From Nocardiopsis coralli (lineage in GTDB: Bacteria > Actinomycetota > Actinomycetes > Streptosporangiales > Streptosporangiaceae): a DNA stretch of 64,000 nt. The stretch spans positions 1-64,000 of the forward strand of contig NZ_JADBGI010000005.1 in NCBI RefSeq assembly GCF_014892575.1, read 5' to 3'. The stretch's first letter is position 1. Every line of letters begins with the position of its first letter. The position numbers were made by a program, and so were the translations under genes. The notes under the pieces were generated by a model that saw only the letters and a list, made by a program, of their open reading frames with translations, had not been told where the DNA came from and searched no databases. Shown one piece after another: positions 61,315-64,000 of the stretch.

Positions 61315-61787
61315 TGGGGGAGCGCTCCAGACAGGGGGAAAGGGGGATCGGGGGAGCGTCGGCGGTGGGCTAGATGGTGAGAGCAGGCACCTCGGGCCGG
61401 TCTGCAGACGCCACAGGGATGCTAAGCGCACACACGGTCAGAAGGTTGTGCACGCAGGGTAATCGATCTTGCTGTGGGTGATCCTCGGCGCGTGGGGGTT
61501 TGCGCCGACCGCGACGGGGAAACTGACCCGCCCCCGGTTCCGGCCAGGGGCGGAACGTTCGGCCCTGGTTCCTGCGTGTCCCGCCCGATGCGGCATGTGC
61601 TGTGCCCGCCCGCGGTGGTGCGTGGCCAACAGTGGCCACGCGACAATAGTTGTGTGGTGCCTGGGTGTCGGAAGCTTATGGTCCGGATTGCGCTGCGAGT
61701 GCCCGGCGCGCCCTTTGCGCGTTAATGTAGAGGCCTTGTCGGCCGCGTCCTCCCGCTCGGGCCGCCCTCCCCAGGGGATCCCTGCCC
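61315..61787. other. Divergent promoter region between the Rhs and GIY-YIG genes
   Basis: About 470 bp. Open frames overlap but show no domains. No clear operator recognised. Sequence near 61640-61740 is less GC-rich and may hold the promoter of the GIY-YIG gene. Confidence 0.4.
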
Positions 61788-63443
61788 ATGAACTCTTACC
61801 GGGGCGACCAGCCCGAGTACCGTTTCCAGACCCCGCCGAACTGGCCCGCGATGCCGCCCGGATGGAACCCGCCCCCGGGGTGGCAACCGGATCCCGCGTG
61901 GGGCCCCGCTCCACCCGGCTGGACTTTTTGGATGCAGGTCAGCCCGGAGCATGCTTCTTCCAGTGGGCCCGGAAGCCCCGCAGCATCACCGGTCGTGCCC
62001 GGAGCGCATCCGGCACATCCGCATGTGGACACGGAGATCGGTCTGTTCGGTGCGCGTGCCAAAGCTCGCGAGCTGGCGTCCAAGGTCAACCAGCTCGCCG
62101 GTGAGAACATCTACCTCAGGAACAGCTTGCAACGGCTCGGGGTACTCGAGGCCGTCGAGCTCGAAGACCTTCGGGACCGGGTCCGGGAGGAGATCGCCGA
62201 GCTGGAACAGGAGAAGGAGCGCAGGCGTGCTCGGATCGAGGACGAGATCCGGGCATCGGCGGAGCAGACCACCCAACAGCTGGTGCACTCGCGGGACGCC
62301 CTCGAGAAGAAGGTCGCTCAGCTGGAGGCGGAGGAACAGCGCCGGTACGCCCGTGCCACCGCGGACATCAGGCAGCACGACCTGCGCCTGAACGAACTGC
62401 GAGGTCAGATCGTCGCGTCCGAGGATCTGATCGCTCTCCAAGAGGCCGGAATCTACGAGTACTCCCACCCTCTGGACGACTCGGTCGCCTACAAGTCAGC
62501 CCTCGCTGAGCTCAAGGACCGTACGAGGTCGATGAACCGCAAGGACGGCGGGGCGGTCGAAGCCACGACGTCCTTCACCATGAACGGATCCCTCACCGAG
62601 GGGCGCAGAATGGTACGTGAGTTCTCCAAACTGCTCCTGCGTGCCTACAACAACGAGGCTGACAATCTGGTGCGTGGGATGAAGGCCTACAAGCTCCCCA
62701 CCTCACGGGATCGGCTCATCAAGAGCAGGGCCACGATCGAGAAACTGGGCCGGTCGATGGACATCCGCATCTCCGACCCCTATCACCGGCTGCGGTTGCG
62801 CGAGCTCGAACTGACCGCGGACCATCGGAACAAGCTGGCGGAGGAGAAGGAACGGGAACGCGAGGAGAAGGCCCGGCTCCGGGAAGAACGCCGGGCCCAA
62901 GCCGAACTGGACCGCGAGAGGGCCCGGCTGGAGAAGGAACGGCGCCATTACGAGAACGCCCTTCTCGCGCTGAAGGACAAGGGCGACGACGCGGGGGTCG
63001 AGCGCCTGCAGGAGCAGCTCGACGGCGTCGGGCTGGCCATGGAGAACGTCGCCGACCGCGCCGCCAATGTCCGCGCGGGCTACGTGTACGTCATCTCGAA
63101 CCTGGGTTCCTTCGGGGAACGGATGGTCAAGGTCGGCATGACCCGCCGGCTGGAGCCCATGGACCGGATCCGCGAGCTGAGTGATGCCTCAGTGCCGTTC
63201 AATTTCGACGTGCATGCCCTGCATTTCTCCGACGACGCGGTGGGGGTCGAAGCGGAGATGCACCGCAGGCTCGCCGAGAAACGCGTGAACCGTGTCAACC
63301 TCCGTCGCGAGTTCTTCTACACCTCGCCCTCGGAGGTGCGTGACCTGCTCGGTAGCGTTGCGGGAGACCTCATCCAGTACGAGGAGGTCCCGGAGGCGAT
63401 CGAGTACCGGCAGAGTGCGAGAACGGCCGAGGAGAGGTCGTGA
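61788..63443 (+). CDS. DUF4041 / GIY-YIG (T5orf172) coiled-coil protein
   Basis: A 551-residue protein. The N terminus is a Trp/Pro-rich segment with PPGW-type repeats (PAMPPGWNPPPGWQPDPAWG). Residues ~85-210 and ~340-410 are long charged coiled coils (EIAELEQEKERRRARIEDEI; EREEKARLREERRAQAELDR); the part between matches DUF4041 (GSLTEGRRMVREFSKLLLRAYNNEAD). The C terminus is a GIY-YIG-like T5orf172 nuclease domain: AGYVYVISNLGSFGERMVKV, GMTRRLEPMDRIREL, and a terminal MHRRLAEKRVNRVNLRREFF with the metal-binding Glu-type region. Relatives occur in phages and bacterial accessory regions; some have been suggested to act in defence. Function here is unknown. Confidence 0.82.
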   Translation: MNSYRGDQPEYRFQTPPNWPAMPPGWNPPPGWQPDPAWGPAPPGWTFWMQVSPEHASSSGPGSPAASPVVPGAHPAHPHVDTEIGLFGARAKARELASKVNQLAGENIYLRNSLQRLGVLEAVELEDLRDRVREEIAELEQEKERRRARIEDEIRASAEQTTQQLVHSRDALEKKVAQLEAEEQRRYARATADIRQHDLRLNELRGQIVASEDLIALQEAGIYEYSHPLDDSVAYKSALAELKDRTRSMNRKDGGAVEATTSFTMNGSLTEGRRMVREFSKLLLRAYNNEADNLVRGMKAYKLPTSRDRLIKSRATIEKLGRSMDIRISDPYHRLRLRELELTADHRNKLAEEKEREREEKARLREERRAQAELDRERARLEKERRHYENALLALKDKGDDAGVERLQEQLDGVGLAMENVADRAANVRAGYVYVISNLGSFGERMVKVGMTRRLEPMDRIRELSDASVPFNFDVHALHFSDDAVGVEAEMHRRLAEKRVNRVNLRREFFYTSPSEVRDLLGSVAGDLIQYEEVPEAIEYRQSARTAEERS

Positions 63444-63741
63444 GGTCTTCCCGGCGGGTTCTGTTTCCCATGTTTGGTTGAGTCCTGGTCTCCGCGGCCG
63501 GGGTGGAGCCGGGGGCGGCGCGGGCGGTGTCGGGGCACGCGATCTCGGTCCCACCCTGGATCCATGGAGCGGGGCGGTTCGCCTGAGGTAGGGCGAACCG
63601 CCCCGCGCGACACGCCGAGGCCCTCTGTTTCGTGATCCCTCGGCAGCAGGGAACTGCACAGGGAACGGCACGGAGGCACGTCACGAGTCCTCTGGTCGCC
63701 CCCGGAGGGGGCGGGAGCCCCTGCTGTGCAGGGGATGTAGC
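63444..63741. other. Intergenic region with a hairpin
   Basis: No gene seen. Holds the perfect stem at 63569-63606. Confidence 0.45.
63569..63606. terminator. Perfect 15-bp hairpin between the GIY-YIG gene and tRNA-Arg
   Basis: GCGGGGCGGTTCGCC (63569-63583) pairs exactly with GGCGAACCGCCCCGC (63592-63606) across an 8-base loop. It has no T-tract on either side. It may terminate both the plus-strand gene and the minus-strand tRNA. Confidence 0.65.
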
Positions 63742-63817
63742 TGGCGCACCCGGCAGGGTTCGAACCTGCGACCATCGGATTAGAAGTCCGGTGCTCTATC
63801 CACTGAGCTACGGGTGC
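63742..63817 (-). tRNA. tRNA-Arg (anticodon TCT)
   Basis: The minus strand folds as a full cloverleaf: acceptor GCACCCG/CGGGTGC, D-arm GCTC...GAGC, anticodon arm CCGGA-CTTCTAA-TCCGA-type with TCT, and T-arm GCAGG-TTCGAAC-CCTGC. The discriminator G is followed by an encoded CCA (63742-63744). The 76-nt length is normal. It reads AGA codons. Confidence 0.96.
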
Positions 63818-64000
63818 TCGCTTGAAGTTGTCTCCACAGCGGCGGCGGGGCGGCGGGCCGAGCCGGTCGGGCCGACCGGCCGCGTCGTCGGCTCGGGGTG
63901 GGTGCCGTGCGCCGGGGTGGAGCGAAGCCGGTGGCGGTCCTGCGGTCGGGGTCCGTCCCGCGGTGCCGGGGGCTTCCGGGCAGACATTCTAGGGTATTCC

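Noticed and set aside
63742..63817. tRNA-Arg as an integration site for the accessory region
   Set aside because: No duplicate of the tRNA 3' end was noticed at the other side of the region and no integrase gene is present.

Overview
The window looks like chromosome from a high-GC Gram-positive actinobacterium. Evidence is the very high GC with G/C-biased third codon positions, frequent GTG starts, a lipobox substrate-binding protein, Tat and Sec secreted proteins, an LCP protein, and GTGA/ATGA gene overlaps. The gene content (choline-sulfate and betaine genes, Dpp transporters, MerR and ROK regulators) would fit Nocardiopsis or a relative in the Streptosporangiales. That genus-level guess is inference only.

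Layout. 1-1242: 3' part of a DUF222-type HNH endonuclease gene with a collagen-like tract, then about 1 kb of repeat-bearing non-coding DNA. 2258-6876 (-): amidase, M20 carbamoyl-amino-acid hydrolase, SSS symporter and DUF3311 protein, a nitrogen-scavenging operon. 7058-7663 (-): small membrane protein. 7934-13516 (+): five-gene dipeptide/oligopeptide ABC operon. 13629-15077: unknown membrane protein. 15186-19759: choline sulfatase, its formylglycine-generating enzyme, and a BCCT transporter. 20540-21436: alpha/beta hydrolase behind a cluster of CTAACCCC motifs. 21484-26043: LCP protein, PepSY-like protein and OmpR-type two-component system. 26067-29755: GbsR-like regulator, GMC choline-dehydrogenase-like enzyme and aldehyde dehydrogenase, completing a choline-sulfate to glycine betaine route. 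29800-40858: S9 peptidase with MerR regulator, secreted FAD oxidase, APH-like kinase, HhH-GPD protein, MerR/MFS pair, and DASS transporter with glycerate kinase. 41225-44038: xylose isomerase and ROK repressor flanking a relic of a GH3 gene. 44147-49439: FtsX/ATPase exporter divergent from a NarL-type two-component system. 49499-61314: accessory region. 61788-63443: DUF4041/GIY-YIG protein. 63742-63817: tRNA-Arg(TCT).

The accessory region is the most unusual part. A secreted Rhs/YD-repeat protein (1086 aa) ends in a short hydrophobic, glycine-rich tail. It is followed on the same strand by four paralogous small two-helix membrane proteins of lower GC, then an FG-GAP protein. I interpret this as a polymorphic toxin with a membrane-acting tip and a tandem array of candidate immunity proteins.

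One of the four small genes is cleanly split by a 3,716-bp ISL3-family transposon (53647-57362). The transposon has matching terminal inverted repeats and a perfect 8-bp target duplication (AAGAAAGT). It carries a GlxA/AraC-type regulator, an ABM-type monooxygenase and a tRNA-like fragment as passengers, and an extra internal 166-bp copy of its own end. Removing it with one target copy restores an uninterrupted reading frame. A third array member is frameshifted at a homopolymer.

Regulatory sequences worth attention are two abutting GTTC-N10-GAAC sites between gbsR and the choline genes, a shared CTGAA-repeat element in the LCP/PepSY/two-component locus, two MerR-type 19-bp-spacer promoters (one probably giving a leaderless message), and a ROK operator in the xylA promoter.
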